24,609 nucleotides of DNA from Dehalococcoidia bacterium (GCA_009783135.1 WRHS01000009.1:1-24609); one strand, 5' to 3'; shown: positions 11,273 through 19,234, numbered from the stretch's first letter. Notes: a model not told the origin generated them from the letters alone. Program-made: numbers and translations.

Positions 11273-12271
11273 CTAGCGGGAACACAATCCGGAAACAAGT
11301 AATGTCAATGCAAGTCCGTCGTCATATTTGCCGGTCTTAATATGTAAATCTGTTTCCAGTAATCTATGATAGAAATCCCTCAGACATGTCATCGAATAGC
11401 GTGTGGACTGATCCAATGTTTTACGAAATGGAAAATCTGATAGCCCGAGCGCGCTCTGTATCGCATTTTCAGATTGACCGTTGCTTTTAAGTTCTTTTGC
11501 TCGCACCAAAAGCCTAAGTTGGCGCGCAAGCATTACCAAGATGTAATTGGGCACAGCTCCGGCATCCATCAACTCACTCATTGATTGTTGAGCCAAATTC
11601 AAACGCCCCTCAATAATGGCATCCACAAGTGTAAAAATGCTGGTTTCCCGCGACAGCCCCACCAGTTTCTGCACGTCAGCGCTATTAATTTTACGATCAG
11701 CAGCATACAACACAAGCTTTTCAATTTCGCTATGCATTACCCACAGATCACTACCCACCAGCCGTATCAGCGCCCTGAGGGCTTCTTCATCAATTTTGCC
11801 TCCTGCCTTTTCCACCCGCTTGCGCGTCCATGTTTCCAGCTGCAAACCTTTCAAAGGAGGATAAACACGTATGTCCGCGTTGGGAGCCAATAATTTCAGT
11901 AAGACATTTGTCTTGCCCGCGTCGCCATCAACCAGTACAATCTTGGTACTATCAGGTGCGCTGTTTATGATCTCAGCTAGCGTTTGGTGTAATTGGACGT
12001 CTTTTTCCTGCGACTTGGTTGTCTTCTTGGCGGTAAAACGCTTCTCTTTAGCTTCAAACCGTCCCAGCAAGCCATGAACTATCACCAACCGCTGATTGCC
12101 AAAGAAAGGCATGACCTGCACGGCTGCCTGTAGTTCCTCGGGGCGCAATTTGACCCCAGACATATATGAAGTATTTGCCTCCGGCATGGATGATTCACCT
12201 AGACTCATCTTAATTTCAGAAAGGGCTTCGTGTATGGAAAAATCATCCGCCCCGTATAAAACATGTATCAA
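11273..12271 (-). CDS. holA: DNA polymerase III, delta subunit
   Basis: 332 residues, normal for HolA, the clamp-loader subunit that opens the beta clamp. The N terminus IHVLYGADDFSIHEAL is the family's typical first strand and helix. MPFFGNQRLVIVHG and KIVLVDGDAGKTNVLLKLL follow. The middle contains LIRLVGSDLWVMHSEIEKLVLYA and the late region has SIFTLVDAIIEG and the collar-like helices ILVMLARQLRLLVRAKEL. The chosen start is TTG 12271 because GGGAG lies five bases upstream; the GTG at 12289 has no such site and overlaps the predicted promoter. Confidence 0.9.
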   Translation of the reverse strand: MIHVLYGADDFSIHEALSEIKMSLGESSMPEANTSYMSGVKLRPEELQAAVQVMPFFGNQRLVIVHGLLGRFEAKEKRFTAKKTTKSQEKDVQLHQTLAEIINSAPDSTKIVLVDGDAGKTNVLLKLLAPNADIRVYPPLKGLQLETWTRKRVEKAGGKIDEEALRALIRLVGSDLWVMHSEIEKLVLYAADRKINSADVQKLVGLSRETSIFTLVDAIIEGRLNLAQQSMSELMDAGAVPNYILVMLARQLRLLVRAKELKSNGQSENAIQSALGLSDFPFRKTLDQSTRYSMTCLRDFYHRLLETDLHIKTGKYDDGLALTLLVSGLCSR

Positions 12272-12289
12272 TCTCTCTCTCCCTCTCAC

Positions 12290-12298
12290 ATTTTAACA
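12290..12298 (-). promoter_or_regulatory. Extended -10 promoter for holA
   Basis: On the minus strand TG-T-TAAAAT ends about 19 bases before the chosen TTG start. No good -35 was found. Position and extended -10 fit a short leader that holds the GGGAG site. Confidence 0.4.
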
Positions 12299-12366
12299 CA
12301 TAGCTGTGCTGTCCGTTCCGTTCACTTTCAGCCATCGCACTTTACACAATCTTTACGGCATGGCAT

Positions 12367-12372
12367 TATAAT
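12367..12372 (+). promoter_or_regulatory. -10 element for the repeat-protein gene
   Basis: A perfect TATAAT lies 42 bases upstream of the ATG at 12415. The best -35 candidate (TTTACA, 12341-12346) is 20 bases away, too far for a standard promoter, so the element is tentative. Confidence 0.4.
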
Positions 12373-12414
12373 ATGTCGGTGTCCGGCTAAAATAGACAGC
12401 GAAAGGTTTGTATT

Positions 12415-14388
12415 ATGAAGCGGTTTCTTTCCAGCGTTGCTTTGGTACTTGTGGTGGTCATGCTGTGTTTGGGTCTATATGTCCCATCCATAGCAGCAGC
12501 CAATGTTTGGAGCAGTTCATCCATATCTCCAACAAATAATCTTTTCAGCACTTGGGGCAGTGCATCCGACGATGTTTTCGCTGTCGGTGCCAATGGTATC
12601 ATTTTGCACTACGACGGCACTTCCTGGACCCCAATGTACAACAGCGGCACCACCCAAACGCTTTACGGAGTATGGGGCTCTTCCGACAGCGACGTATTTG
12701 CCGTTGGCGCAAACGGCACATTACTGCACTATAACGGCACTGCATGGAGCGCTGTGTCAAGCGGTATTACCAGTAATTTATATGGTATTTGGGGTAACGC
12801 AGGTGATGATATATTCATTGTCGGAGCAAATGGTGTCATATTACATTACGATGGCGACAGATGGATCACCATGACAAGCGGTACTACCAAGCATCTGCTC
12901 GGAATATGGGGCAGCGTTTTAGTTATTGGCAACACTGATGACGAAGATGAGGAGGAAAACGAGGAAACGGAATATGAATATTTCTATGACGTTTTCGCGA
13001 TTGGAATGGACGGCATCATTCTGCATTATGATGGCACCTCTTGGAGTTCTTCGGCAAGTAACTCGACAAAAGACCTTTCTGCCTTATGGGGAACATCATC
13101 CAATGACATTTTCGCAGTTGGAGTAGACGGCGCGATTCTGCACTATAACGGCACCTCTTGGTCGACCATGACAAGCAGTACCACAAACGATCTTTCCGCC
13201 ATATGGGGCACTGCTTCCGATAGTATTTTCGCCATCGGTAAAAGCGGTGCCATCTCATACTATAATGGTACCGCGTGGGTTGCTGAAGCAGGCGGAGGCA
13301 ATCAAAACCTGACGGGCCTATGGGGCACAGCTGATAATAACATTATAGCAGTGGGGTCCTTTGGTACTGTACTTAAATACAATGGCAGTACATGGGCAAA
13401 CAATGCGTATACGATTAAAGAGAACCTGAATGCCGTCTTTGGTTCTGCCTCAAACGTTTTCGTTGCCAGTTCCGGCGGAAACATATACATGCACAATGGA
13501 GACTACTGGACTGCCTCAGCTGTAACAGCAAATAAACCCCTACACAGCATTTGGGGCAACTCCGCCTCGAATGTTTTCGCAGTTGGCGACAATGGTCTCA
13601 TTGCGCGTTACGACGGCACTGCATGGAATGCCATGACAAATAGTTCAACAGCACACCTGTATGGCATTTGGGGTGCTTCAAGCACTAACGTCTTTGCAGT
13701 TGGTGCTGGCGGCACCATCGTAAATTATAACGGTAGTGCATGGAGTACCATTGAAGACAGTGGGACAAAAAACGATCTGTACGCTATTTGGGGAACTTCC
13801 GCCACAAACATTTTCGCGGTTGGCAAAAATGGTGTTGTCGTTCACTACGATGGTGAAACATGGAGTTCAAACGATGGCAGGACTAACAGCGACCTTTTAG
13901 CTGTCTGGGGGGCTTCCGCCACAGACGTTTTTGCCGCAGGTAAAGGCGGTGTTATCACACGTTACAATGGCGAAACATGGAATACTATGACCAGCGGCAT
14001 CAGCACCGATATTAAGGCGCTGTGGGGCTTTTCTTCCGCGAATGTAAATGCAGTATGCGCAAACGGCAATATTCAGCATTATGATGGTAACGCGTGGAGT
14101 GCGGCAGGAAGCAATAATTCTGTCGCTCTATCCTCCATCTGGGGAGCTTCAGCCAACAGCATGTACGCCGTAGGTGCAAATGGCACACTTCTTAATTTCA
14201 GCCCTGAGACTACAACGACTACTTCCACAACAACTACAAACTCAACCACGTCGTCTACTTCTACCGACCCACCTCCCTCCTCGTCAGGAGGATTGGATGC
14301 AGGTGAAATTGCCCTGATTGTAGTTGGCGCAATAATTTTAATAGTCATCATCGCCATAATACTACGCGGACGCTCACGCCGCAGATAA
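12415..14388 (+). CDS. Secreted, membrane-anchored protein with 14 propeller-type WG...FAVG...HYNG..W repeats
   Basis: 657 residues. Residues 1-28 are a signal peptide (KR, hydrophobic core, cut near SIAAA). Then come 14 tandem repeats of about 39 residues (pattern L-x-x-[IVL]-WG-x-S-x-x-[DN]-[VI]-FAVG-x-x-G-x-[IL]-x-HY-[DN]-G-x-x-W). One repeat is the size of one four-stranded blade, so two seven-bladed beta-propellers are plausible. Repeat 4 carries an acidic insertion of about 20 residues (DDEDEEENEE). After the repeats come a Thr/Ser/Pro-rich stalk (about residues 600-623), a hydrophobic helix (IALIVVGAIILIVIIAIIL) and a basic end RGRSRRR, which anchor the C terminus in the membrane with the repeats outside. 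ATG 12415 has AAAGG 8-9 bases upstream. Function unknown; adhesion, ligand binding or S-layer association are possible. Confidence 0.85.
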   Translation: MKRFLSSVALVLVVVMLCLGLYVPSIAAANVWSSSSISPTNNLFSTWGSASDDVFAVGANGIILHYDGTSWTPMYNSGTTQTLYGVWGSSDSDVFAVGANGTLLHYNGTAWSAVSSGITSNLYGIWGNAGDDIFIVGANGVILHYDGDRWITMTSGTTKHLLGIWGSVLVIGNTDDEDEEENEETEYEYFYDVFAIGMDGIILHYDGTSWSSSASNSTKDLSALWGTSSNDIFAVGVDGAILHYNGTSWSTMTSSTTNDLSAIWGTASDSIFAIGKSGAISYYNGTAWVAEAGGGNQNLTGLWGTADNNIIAVGSFGTVLKYNGSTWANNAYTIKENLNAVFGSASNVFVASSGGNIYMHNGDYWTASAVTANKPLHSIWGNSASNVFAVGDNGLIARYDGTAWNAMTNSSTAHLYGIWGASSTNVFAVGAGGTIVNYNGSAWSTIEDSGTKNDLYAIWGTSATNIFAVGKNGVVVHYDGETWSSNDGRTNSDLLAVWGASATDVFAAGKGGVITRYNGETWNTMTSGISTDIKALWGFSSANVNAVCANGNIQHYDGNAWSAAGSNNSVALSSIWGASANSMYAVGANGTLLNFSPETTTTTSTTTTNSTTSSTSTDPPPSSSGGLDAGEIALIVVGAIILIVIIAIILRGRSRRR

Positions 14389-14394
14389 GATTTC

Positions 14395-14424
14395 TTGCAG
14401 TTCTTATGCGACGAATAGTAAAAT
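14395..14424 (+). promoter_or_regulatory. Promoter for the HEAT-like gene and the YchF-type gene
   Basis: TTGCAG (14395-14400), an 18-base spacer, then TAAAAT (14419-14424), 25 bases before the ATG at 14449, in the 60-base gap after the repeat-protein gene. Confidence 0.5.
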
Positions 14425-14448
14425 CTGGCAAATACAAAGGAGAATAGT

Positions 14449-14664
14449 ATGTCCGAACCAGTCATCAACGAAATAAAGAAACTTTTATCAATTGCCACGG
14501 ATATGGACCTAGACAATGGCCTTCGCTCCAATGCCATTAAAAGCTTAGGCAACATCGGCACGCGCGATTCATTGTTAGCTTTACTTGAGTTAGTTGCCAA
14601 TGAAAGCCTAACTTCTAACGAAAGAAAACTAGCCCTCAAGCAAGCGGAAAGAAACATCAGATAA
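14449..14664 (+). CDS. Small helical HEAT-repeat-like protein
   Basis: 71 residues with a good ribosome binding site (AAAGGAG about 7 bases before ATG). The sequence LRSNAIKSLGNIGTRDSLLALLELVANESL looks like a HEAT/PBS-lyase-type helical pair, with a second partial pair to the end. Such repeats make protein-binding scaffolds. Its stop is separated from the ATG of the following NTPase gene by one base, so the two are almost certainly cotranscribed and translationally coupled, suggesting a related role. Confidence 0.75.
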   Translation: MSEPVINEIKKLLSIATDMDLDNGLRSNAIKSLGNIGTRDSLLALLELVANESLTSNERKLALKQAERNIR

Positions 14665-14665
14665 C

Positions 14666-15769
14666 ATGGGGCTCGGCATTGGCATCATCGGCTTGTCTGG
14701 TAGCGGGCGCACAACCGTCTTCAATGCCCTCACCGGCAATAACGCGGAAACAGGTGGTTTCGGCGCAGCTTCGGTGGCGCATGTAGGAATGGCGAAAGTT
14801 CCGGACGTGCGCTTGGATGATTTTACCAAGCTGTTCAACCCCAAGAAAACCACCCCTGCCGAAATCCAATATCTTGATATCGGAGCATCGGTAAAAACGC
14901 TTGCCAAGGGAGGCGGCTCAGCCAGTCAGCTTTTGACACAACTTGCCGGAGTGGACGCGCTTATAAACGTAGTCCGCTCATTTGAAGACTCCTCCTTACC
15001 TCATCCTTCCGGAAGCATTGATGTATCCCGCGATATATCGGATATGAATTTGGAAGTGATTTTTTCCGACTTGGCAGTAATAGAAAAACGATTCAACCGT
15101 ATTGCATCCTCTATCCGCGGCGCCAAGCCAGACGAAAAACCTCGGCTACTTCAGGAGCAGGAACTACTGCATAGATTGCGCGATGCCTTGGAAAAAGACA
15201 TCCCCATCCGCGAACAGAGCCTAAACGATGAGGAAGAGAAAATTATCTCAGGCTATCAATTCCTGTCAGCCAAACCGCTCATCACTTTGGTAAATATCGG
15301 TGAGGTAGATCTCCTCAACGCCAAGCAGACAGAACTCGAACTCAACCAAAAATTCGCACAGCCAAACCATCGCGTTGTTGTGATGTGCGGTAAACTTGAA
15401 ATGGATATATCCAGTCTAGATCAGGAATCTGTGCGTGATTTTCTCAATGAGTATGGGCTGGAGCAAACAGGTTTGGAACGTGTTATCCATATTTCGTATG
15501 AACTGCTAGGTCTTATCTCATTTTTAACGGTTGGACCTGATGACGTACACGCTTGGCCCATCGCAAAAGGCTCCAATGCCCAGAAAGCAGCAGGTAAAAT
15601 ACACTCGGATATTGAACGGGGATTCATCCGCGCTGAAGTTATCGGCTATAAGGAATTACTTAAATGCCAAACCATAGCAGAGGCAAAAAAACAAGGAATA
15701 CTGCGACTAGAAGGCAAAACATACATCGTCCAAGATGGTGACGTAATCAATTTCTTATTCAACATTTAG
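14666..15769 (+). CDS. YchF/OLA1-type P-loop NTPase with TGS-like C terminus and altered Walker A
   Basis: 367 residues, the YchF length. The order is: G domain (1 to about 270) with P-loop GLSGSGRTTVFNALTG; a segment equivalent to DIAGLVKGAS that reads DIGASVKTLAKGGG; a helical coiled-coil insertion (about 135-200); the NxxE nucleotide-specificity motif (NIGE) that gives YchF its ATP preference; then the DUF933/TGS-like end with SFLTVGPDDVHAWPIAKGS, AAGKIHSDIERGFIRAEVI and the final VQDGDVINFLF. YchF proteins bind ribosomes and affect stress responses. The P-loop Lys is Arg (codon CGC) and the DxxG motif is lost, so hydrolysis may be impaired. It may be a paralogue of a canonical YchF encoded elsewhere. 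Confidence 0.88.
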   Translation: MGLGIGIIGLSGSGRTTVFNALTGNNAETGGFGAASVAHVGMAKVPDVRLDDFTKLFNPKKTTPAEIQYLDIGASVKTLAKGGGSASQLLTQLAGVDALINVVRSFEDSSLPHPSGSIDVSRDISDMNLEVIFSDLAVIEKRFNRIASSIRGAKPDEKPRLLQEQELLHRLRDALEKDIPIREQSLNDEEEKIISGYQFLSAKPLITLVNIGEVDLLNAKQTELELNQKFAQPNHRVVVMCGKLEMDISSLDQESVRDFLNEYGLEQTGLERVIHISYELLGLISFLTVGPDDVHAWPIAKGSNAQKAAGKIHSDIERGFIRAEVIGYKELLKCQTIAEAKKQGILRLEGKTYIVQDGDVINFLFNI

Positions 15770-15953
15770 GCAGTTACACTCTTGTTTTCACAACAAATCG
15801 TTGGATAAACTGACATAAAGAACTAAACAGTATGCTAACACATAACCTTGGGACGCCAGCCCATTAGAAGCTAGTGTGTCCACTAAGTACAAGTGGCCTT
15901 AAAGTGCTTGAGTAATATACGCTCTTCCTATGATAGTATATGGCTTTTTCTAC

Positions 15954-16571
15954 CTAGTTGTTATTGATGGCGTCAATAGGTTTTTTGTTAGATATACGTG
16001 TTGTAGGAAGAAGGCTGGCAATAAACGCTGTGCCAACACTCACCACTAAAATCAAAGCCAGTTGGCGAATACCAAAATGCAGAAGCGTAAGTATAATGTT
16101 GAAATCTCTTCTAAGAAAAGAATTTAATAACATACAAAAGCCGAACACTGCAATCGCGGCAAGCACGAAATTTATCAGAGATATTATCAGGCTTTCGTTA
16201 AAAAATATGCCGAACACATCGCTAGCTCGCGCTCCCATAGCCCTAAGAATACCTATTTCACGTTTTTTGTTTGAGATGCTGGTTGAAATAAAATTCATTA
16301 TCATCAAGCTTGCAAATACCGCAAAACCAATACCAACATAAAAAGCCAATCGCGATAAGTTTTCAATTGTACTATTAAGACTATTTAGCGAAGATGACAC
16401 CTCGTTCCTGAGAGAATACATCACGCCATCGTGGGTTTCATAGCTGAATTTAATCAAATTCAAATCTTTTGCATTGTTCCCAGTCAGCGGCGCTACCGCA
16501 TACCTGACGGGGTCAGTGTTATCTTTAAGTAACGCATACAATGTATCGGGGCAGATTGTGAAATGAACCCT
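15954..16571 (-). pseudogene. C-terminal fragment of an FtsX/MacB-type ABC transporter permease, cut by an IS element
   Basis: The readable frame ends at TAG 15954 with a typical FtsX-domain C terminus: three membrane helices (FYVGIGFAVFASLMIMNFI; SLIISLINFVLAAIAVFGF; LALILVVSVGTAFIASLLP) and the conserved cytoplasmic loop SNKKREIGILRAMGA. About 195-205 residues remain; family members are usually around 400 or more. Upstream the frame runs into the IS end near 16572, still reading plausible extracytoplasmic sequence (FTICPDTLYALLKDN) up to the junction. No good start or ribosome binding site is present, and the N-terminal half is not found beyond the IS, so insertion was probably accompanied by deletion. 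Confidence 0.8.
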
Positions 16572-16603
16572 CCCCCCAGCAGAGCTGCGAGGTATCCAGG
16601 GGG
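16572..16603. repeat. Right-end (RE) hairpin of the IS200-like element
   Basis: CCCCC(C) at 16572-16577 pairs with GGGGG at 16599-16603 around the shared 19-base core. It lies just after the tnpA stop and forms the junction with the truncated permease gene. Confidence 0.65.
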
Positions 16604-16606
16604 TGA

Positions 16607-17086
16607 TTATTCAAACAAGCCCAGTTGCTGGCTATGCAGTTTTTTATACTCAGCCTCTTTTCCTTGTTCGCGTACGTACCTTGCTACGGCAGCTTCGTTG
16701 TTACTTCTGCCAACCGTTGCTACATAGTACCCATCTGCCCAGAACTCTCCTCCCCACAACTGCCTCCTAACCTCTTGGTGTTTTCTGAATACTTCTTTCG
16801 CCGTTATGCTTTTTATGATTTGTATTATCTGCGACGGACTGTTATTGGGCATTGTTTGTATTAGAAAATGGATGTGATCCCTTTCCATGCCTATTTCCAA
16901 AAACCGGATATCGTACCTCTTCTCTATTTCAATACATGTCTCTTTTATCGTCGTGTCTATTTCGTTGCTTACTACTATTCGTCGGTATTTCGCTGGGCAT
17001 ACATAATGGTATATTATGACCGATACGTTATGCCTTTTATGAATATGCTCGCTGGTGGTTGCCATACCTGCAGTATATCTGGGCAT
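16607..17086 (-). CDS. tnpA: IS200/IS605 Y1 transposase TnpA
   Basis: 159 residues, full length for this family. The HUH motif is in GMERDHIHFLIQTMP, the N-terminal fingerprint is VCPAKYRRIVVS, and the catalytic Tyr lies in FWADGYYVATVGRSN. These single-strand transposases cut and rejoin the top strand at the hairpins. The ATG at 17086 lies next to the LE hairpin; an internal ATG at 17065 (MATTSEHIHKRHNV) is also possible, and neither has a well-spaced ribosome binding site. The gene looks intact. Confidence 0.92.
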   Translation of the reverse strand: MPRYTAGMATTSEHIHKRHNVSVIIYHYVCPAKYRRIVVSNEIDTTIKETCIEIEKRYDIRFLEIGMERDHIHFLIQTMPNNSPSQIIQIIKSITAKEVFRKHQEVRRQLWGGEFWADGYYVATVGRSNNEAAVARYVREQGKEAEYKKLHSQQLGLFE

Positions 17087-17093
17087 ACCTTAC

Positions 17094-17129
17094 CGGGTCA
17101 ACGCAGCAGAGCTGCGAGGTATGGACCCG
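17094..17129. repeat. Left-end (LE) hairpin of the IS200-like element
   Basis: CGGGTC (17094-17099) and GACCCG (17124-17129) form the outer stem around the same 19-base core found at the other end. The stem bases differ from the RE while the core is identical, which points to a structure recognised mainly by loop sequence. Confidence 0.7.
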
Positions 17130-17235
17130 ACGGGAATCAAAAAATAAACGCTCCTATATCAAAATACTACCATTGACAACACAATACACGAAAGGGGCAC
17201 GACTAAATAAAAAATACCCCTCAACATTCGCCATA

Positions 17236-17264
17236 TTGACAACTAGTTATATCACTGATAACCT
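17236..17264 (+). promoter_or_regulatory. Promoter with partial ATATC-N6 dyad for the molybdopterin-binding gene
   Basis: TTGACA (17236-17241), 17 bases, TAACCT (17259-17264). The spacer contains ATATC-ACTGAT (17249-17259), placed as in the two other promoters of this locus, with inner dyad TATC-ACT-GATA. The right half of the longer dyad is degenerate here. Transcription would start about 35 nt before the GTG at 17305. Confidence 0.55.
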
Positions 17265-17304
17265 ACAATCTCAACATCCATTCACAGACAATGGGAGAAA
17301 AGCC

Positions 17305-18330
17305 GTGAAATGCATCAAAACACAGGATGCCGTAGGGCAAATTCTATGCCATGATATTACGCAAATCATTAAAGGTGTTACCAAAGACGCGCTATTTCTA
17401 AAGGGACACGTGATTACAGAAAGTGATATTCCTATACTATTAAGTCTCGGAAAAGACCACCTGCATATATGGGAAGAAAGCGAAAATTTATTGCATGAAA
17501 ACGATGCAGCTGAGATTTTACGAAAACTCTGCCAAAACGAAAACATGCATCCGGTAGGTCCAAAAGAGGGGAAAATAGATCTTATCGCAGATATGGACGG
17601 GCTTTTTCTGGCTGATATTGAACGTATGCGCATGGTGAATAATCTGGGAGAGATAATGATTGCCACACGCGCATCCGGATTTGCTGTAAAGAAAGGTGAT
17701 AAGTTGTGCGGGACACGTGTCGTCCCACTGGCTATTGAAAAAGAAAGAATGGAACGGGCGTGTCAGGTAGCAGGGAATGAGCCCTTGCTGAAGCTATTAC
17801 CCATAAAGCCTAAAAAATATGGTCTTGTCACCACCGGAAATGAAGTGTTTCACGGGCGTATCAAGGATACTTTTACGCCGGTTATTCAGGAAAAGTTAGA
17901 TGAATACGGCTGCACAATGGTAGCGCATGAGATTTTGGACGACGACAACGAAAAAATCACCTCAAGCATTAAGAGCATGCTGGCTATGGGTGCGGAAATT
18001 GCGCTCTGCACAGGCGGTATGAGCGTAGACTCCGATGATAGAACACCTACAGCCATAAAAAATGCCGCGGTCACTGTCGTTAGTTATGGTGCTCCGGTGC
18101 TGCCCGGCGCCATGTTTATGCTCGCCTATACGTCTGATGGCAAACCAGTTTGTGGGCTGCCAGGTTGCGTAATGTATGCCAAGCGCACTATTTTTGATTT
18201 GGTTCTGCCGCGTCTACTGGCTGACGCGCCTGTAACCACCGAATGGCTTGGCGGGTTGGGTAACGGCGGGTTATGTTTGGGCTGCCCGATATGCCACTTT
18301 CCCAATTGCTCTTTCGGGAAAGGTGTATGA
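17305..18330 (+). CDS. Molybdopterin-binding protein (MoCF/MoeA-related)
   Basis: 341 residues. The N-terminal half (KTQDAVGQILCHDITQI, KGHVITESDIPILLSLGKDHL) resembles the SAF/MoeA-type region of a group of MoeA-like proteins, and the C-terminal half has the MoCF fold: YGLVTTGNEV, ALCTGGMSVDSDDRTP, PVLPGAMFMLAY, VCGLPGCVMYA. The tail carries a four-Cys motif, C-x2-C-x2-C-x4-C (CLGCPICHFPNC), which could bind a metal. The start is GTG 17305, with GGGAGA 7 bases upstream; the open frame extends back into the IS but that part is not expected to be coding. It precedes modB-modC-modA, so a role in Mo or W cofactor assembly is likely. Confidence 0.85.
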   Translation: MKCIKTQDAVGQILCHDITQIIKGVTKDALFLKGHVITESDIPILLSLGKDHLHIWEESENLLHENDAAEILRKLCQNENMHPVGPKEGKIDLIADMDGLFLADIERMRMVNNLGEIMIATRASGFAVKKGDKLCGTRVVPLAIEKERMERACQVAGNEPLLKLLPIKPKKYGLVTTGNEVFHGRIKDTFTPVIQEKLDEYGCTMVAHEILDDDNEKITSSIKSMLAMGAEIALCTGGMSVDSDDRTPTAIKNAAVTVVSYGAPVLPGAMFMLAYTSDGKPVCGLPGCVMYAKRTIFDLVLPRLLADAPVTTEWLGGLGNGGLCLGCPICHFPNCSFGKGV

Positions 18331-18377
18331 GCACATCAACTGCAGCAGTGAATAGATTATCGTTCCGGCGGAGGCTA

Positions 18378-18426
18378 TTGACAAATGCAAAATATCACTA
18401 GTAATATACTATATCATGTGTAATAT
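18378..18426 (+). promoter_or_regulatory. modBC promoter with two tandem ATATC-N6-AATAT dyads
   Basis: TTGACA (18378-18383), 18 bases, TAATAT (18402-18407). ATATC-ACTAGT-AATAT (18392-18407) covers the -10, and ATATC-ATGTGT-AATAT (18411-18426) lies just downstream over the predicted transcription start. A leader of about 120 nt follows before modB; no known riboswitch was recognised in it. Confidence 0.75.
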
Positions 18427-18537
18427 CTATAGAAAAAATATTGCAAAGCCAAATAGATGACAGAAACAATTACAGTAAACAAGCTGCCTTTCCGACATGC
18501 CTTATGCGCTGTTTCCATTTGCCGGTAAGATTATGGG

Positions 18538-19230
18538 ATGAATACGTCTTTATGGACCCCCATTTGGATATCCATTAAAACCGTATGTACCGCCACGGTA
18601 ATCACCTTTTTCCTTGGCATTGCGGCAGCACACTGGATGTCTCGCTACAAAGGAAAGCTGAAAGCCGTGATTGATGGGATATTCATTCTTCCAATGGTGA
18701 TGCCGCCAACGGTGGTTGGATACTGGCTACTTACGTTTTTCGGCATAAATGGGCTTGGCGGGAAATTCTTTGCTCTCTTTAATTACAAGTTGGTGTTCAC
18801 ATGGCAGGCAACCGTCGTTGCTGCCGTGATTATGTCATTTCCCCTGATGTATATGACGGCCAAGGGCGCTTTTGAACAGGTGGAGCCCAACCTTCAAAGT
18901 GCGGCACGTACACTTGGTGCAGGTGAATGGCGTATTTTCTGGACGGTAACATTGCCTCTTGCCTGGCCCGGCGTGGCCGCCGCCACAGTATTGGCATTGG
19001 CACGTACTCTGGGAGAGTTCGGCACTACACTCATGCTGGCTGGTAACATCCGCACCAAAACCACCACCATTCCGGTGGATATTTATTTCTCAATAATATC
19101 CGGCGATAATCATCGTGCACAGGTATTAGCACTGGTCGTGATGGGTTTTTCTTTTGTCGCATTAGCCTTGGTCGGCTTCTGGAAAAACCGCAGCAATCGC
19201 ACAAAAGGTTTAATGACAACTGACGGGTAA
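18538..19230 (+). CDS. modB: Molybdate/tungstate ABC transporter permease
   Basis: 230 residues with about five membrane helices. The EAA loop that docks on the ATPase is visible as AARTLGAGEWRIFWTVTLPLA, and LPMVMPPTVVGYWLL is a typical ModB segment. It forms the membrane channel of the ModABC importer together with the following ATPase and the lipoprotein encoded beyond. The ATG at 18538 is the only available start after an in-frame stop at 18526; the ribosome binding site is weak. Four bases separate its stop from modC. Oxyanion specificity (molybdate, tungstate or both) cannot be told from sequence. Confidence 0.92.
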   Translation: MNTSLWTPIWISIKTVCTATVITFFLGIAAAHWMSRYKGKLKAVIDGIFILPMVMPPTVVGYWLLTFFGINGLGGKFFALFNYKLVFTWQATVVAAVIMSFPLMYMTAKGAFEQVEPNLQSAARTLGAGEWRIFWTVTLPLAWPGVAAATVLALARTLGEFGTTLMLAGNIRTKTTTIPVDIYFSIISGDNHRAQVLALVVMGFSFVALALVGFWKNRSNRTKGLMTTDG

Positions 19231-19234
19231 TAAC

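Larger units (their letters stand above)
16572..17129 (-). mobile_element. IS200/IS605-family element with tnpA only
   Basis: A compact element of about 560 bp with one Y1 transposase gene and hairpins near both ends. The same 19-base core (CAGCAGAGCTGCGAGGTAT) occurs at 16577-16595 and 17104-17122 in the same orientation, each inside a different stem: CCCCC/GGGGG on the left and CGGGTC/GACCCG on the right. Subterminal hairpins and absence of terminal inverted repeats fit IS200/IS605. Since tnpA reads leftwards, the left end (LE) is at 17094-17129 and the right end (RE) at 16572-16603. No tnpB or guide-RNA region is present. Exact termini cannot be set without an empty site. Confidence 0.8.

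Noticed and set aside
16572..17129. IS605-type element with TnpB and guide RNA
   Set aside because: Only tnpA fits within the element; there is no tnpB reading frame or remnant.
17059..17304. N-terminal extension of the molybdopterin-binding protein into the IS
   Set aside because: The extension crosses the IS hairpin and promoter; the GTG at 17305 has a good ribosome binding site and starts the family N terminus.
18408..18537. Moco or tungsten cofactor riboswitch in the modB leader
   Set aside because: I could not find the paired stems or conserved bases of a known class; the visible signals are the promoter dyads.
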